From: Hypsibius dujardini
Taxonomy: Eukaryota; Tardigrada; Eutardigrada; Parachela; Hypsibiidae
Assembly (NCBI GenBank): GCA_001579985.1
Contig: LRSR01014854.1
Span: 1 to 31,601, forward strand
Direction of reading: 5' to 3'
DNA length: 31,601 nt
This document shows, piece after piece, positions 30,782 to 31,601 of the stretch; positions within the stretch are counted from its first letter, which is position 1, and each line of letters starts with the position of its first letter. The notes beneath the pieces were generated by a model. It worked only from the letters and a program-made list of their open reading frames with translations, made no database searches and was not told the origin of the DNA. A program made the translations under genes and the position numbers.

Positions 30782-31601
30782 ATGTGCTGGAAACGGCTGA
30801 CCGGCGTGCATCGTTACAAGTACAGTATGAGGAATTTCACCACCTTAGAATGGGGCCTCATCGTTGTCTGCACGCTGCAGCTGTTTTCCGGGATATCCCT
30901 CTTAGTGGTCAATTCCATTTTGGTGGCGGTGGAAGACGTCCTGATCTGGGGATACTACCGGTCGGAGTCGATTTTCGGCAAGTCTCCGGAATATAATTAC
31001 ACCCTGGTGACATGTGCGCTCTATGTGCTCGGACTGACTCTTTTCTGCTGCGGTAAGCATTAGGATATACAGTGTGTATATACCGTATAAATAAATAAAG
31101 TATCTGGGGGTCTTCAACGTAATTATTTATATTAGTTCCAATTCCCAGACTCCACATTTTAGTAATTATAATAATTATACTTGTTCAGGTACAGTAAAGA
31201 CTTTAATTAGAGAATACATTTGGAAGAGATACTCTACTGAATTTTTGCTGGAATAATCGCGTAATAATATAAATGTTACTCGGAGACCGTATTCGGTTGC
31301 GGTAATATCAGTAACTGGTGATATTTGATGGGGTCTTCAACGTAATTATTTTTTTCCTGTTTCAGACTTCACATTTTAGTAAGAGATTAATTAATTACTC
31401 TTTTTTAAATACTAACTGAAATTACAAAAAACGTATTTTGAAATTGAGAATGTGTTTATTGTTACACACGTTTCATGTTTATTGCATTGTTTCTTGCAGG
31501 CGCTTTTGGGTTGTGTGGCATCTTGATGTGGCGCTACCGAGGAACCTTCATCATCCTGTATATTTTCAGTGCGCTGGTCTCCTTGAGCTGCATCGGTGTG
31601 G
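30782..31601 (+). CDS. Tetraspanin-like four-span membrane protein, 5' part (partial)
   Basis: Exon 1 is 30782-31052, exon 2 starts at 31500 and runs off the window; the junction is TGCTGCG|GTAAGC to ttcttgcag|GCGCT, in phase. Visible features: a short cytosolic N-terminus with Cys2 (possible palmitoylation), span 1 about residues 24-50, a short loop of about 22 residues, span 2 from about 73 with LFCCGAFGLCGI resembling the tetraspanin CCG-type end of span 2, a short RYR turn, and span 3 beginning GTFIILYIFSALVS. Small first loop, tiny inner loop and Cys-rich span ends fit tetraspanins. The large loop with the CCG motif is beyond the window, so another four-span family is possible. The ATG at 30782 lies 18 codons before the first span and is the simplest start. 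Confidence 0.6.
31108..31382. repeat. Dispersed direct repeat inside the tetraspanin-like gene intron
   Basis: 31108-31165 and 31331-31382 share gggtcttcaacgtaattatt at the start and cacattttagtaa at the end, with a diverged middle. The intron is otherwise AT-rich and empty. Confidence 0.7.

Overview
This is nuclear DNA from an animal with a compact genome. It holds spliced genes with GT-AG introns mostly of 50-400 bp, no operons and no bacterial signals. The gene families (metazoan Mediator subunit MED1, trefoil-GH31 intestinal-type alpha-glucosidase, a tetraspanin-like four-span protein) point to an invertebrate. Tardigrades or another small-genome ecdysozoan or spiralian would fit the intron sizes, but the lineage is not proven. 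All gene models were built by hand, checking splice sites and reading-frame phase exon by exon.

Region 1 (1-8135, + strand) holds a complete MED1 gene: 17 coding exons and 1426 codons. It has an N-terminal Med1 domain and a long disordered, basic and Pro/Ser/Ala-rich tail that keeps two short vertebrate-like motifs. One intron carries a 232-bp Tc1/mariner-type MITE. A 78-nt intron is in frame and stop-free.

Region 2 (8651-29295, - strand) is the main discovery. It is one 79-exon gene that I read as a single uninterrupted frame of 3934 codons. It encodes a type II membrane protein: a short cytosolic tail, one membrane span, a Thr/Pro/Val stalk, then FOUR trefoil-GH31 modules in the order A1-B1-A2-B2. 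All four modules keep the nucleophile Asp and the acid/base Asp. A two-module sucrase-isomaltase/maltase-glucoamylase-type gene was duplicated in tandem with a period of about 10.2 kb. The last exon of the first unit became fused inside the coding sequence to the trefoil part of the first exon of the second unit, which removed the internal stop codon, promoter and membrane anchor. Exon lengths match between the two units except at the unit ends and one exon 15 nt shorter. Parts of the units, introns included, are almost identical, which suggests gene conversion. The introns carry an ordered series of GACA and GACACA microsatellites whose orientation alternates along the gene. In the B modules the nucleophile motif lies on a 14-nt microexon. 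In the A modules an intron splits the nucleophile codon itself.

Region 3 (29296-30781) is a divergent intergenic region with a TATA-like box, an 18-bp perfect palindrome and a TG-rich microsatellite.

Region 4 (30782-31601, + strand, cut by the window edge) is the 5' part of a tetraspanin-like membrane protein gene.

MED1 and the GH31 gene are convergent, with only 515 bp between their stop codons. The GH31 gene and the tetraspanin-like gene are divergent. Nothing in the sequence suggests that the three genes act in one pathway. The GH31 protein would be expected to digest alpha-glucans or alpha-glucosides outside the cell, for example at a gut surface.
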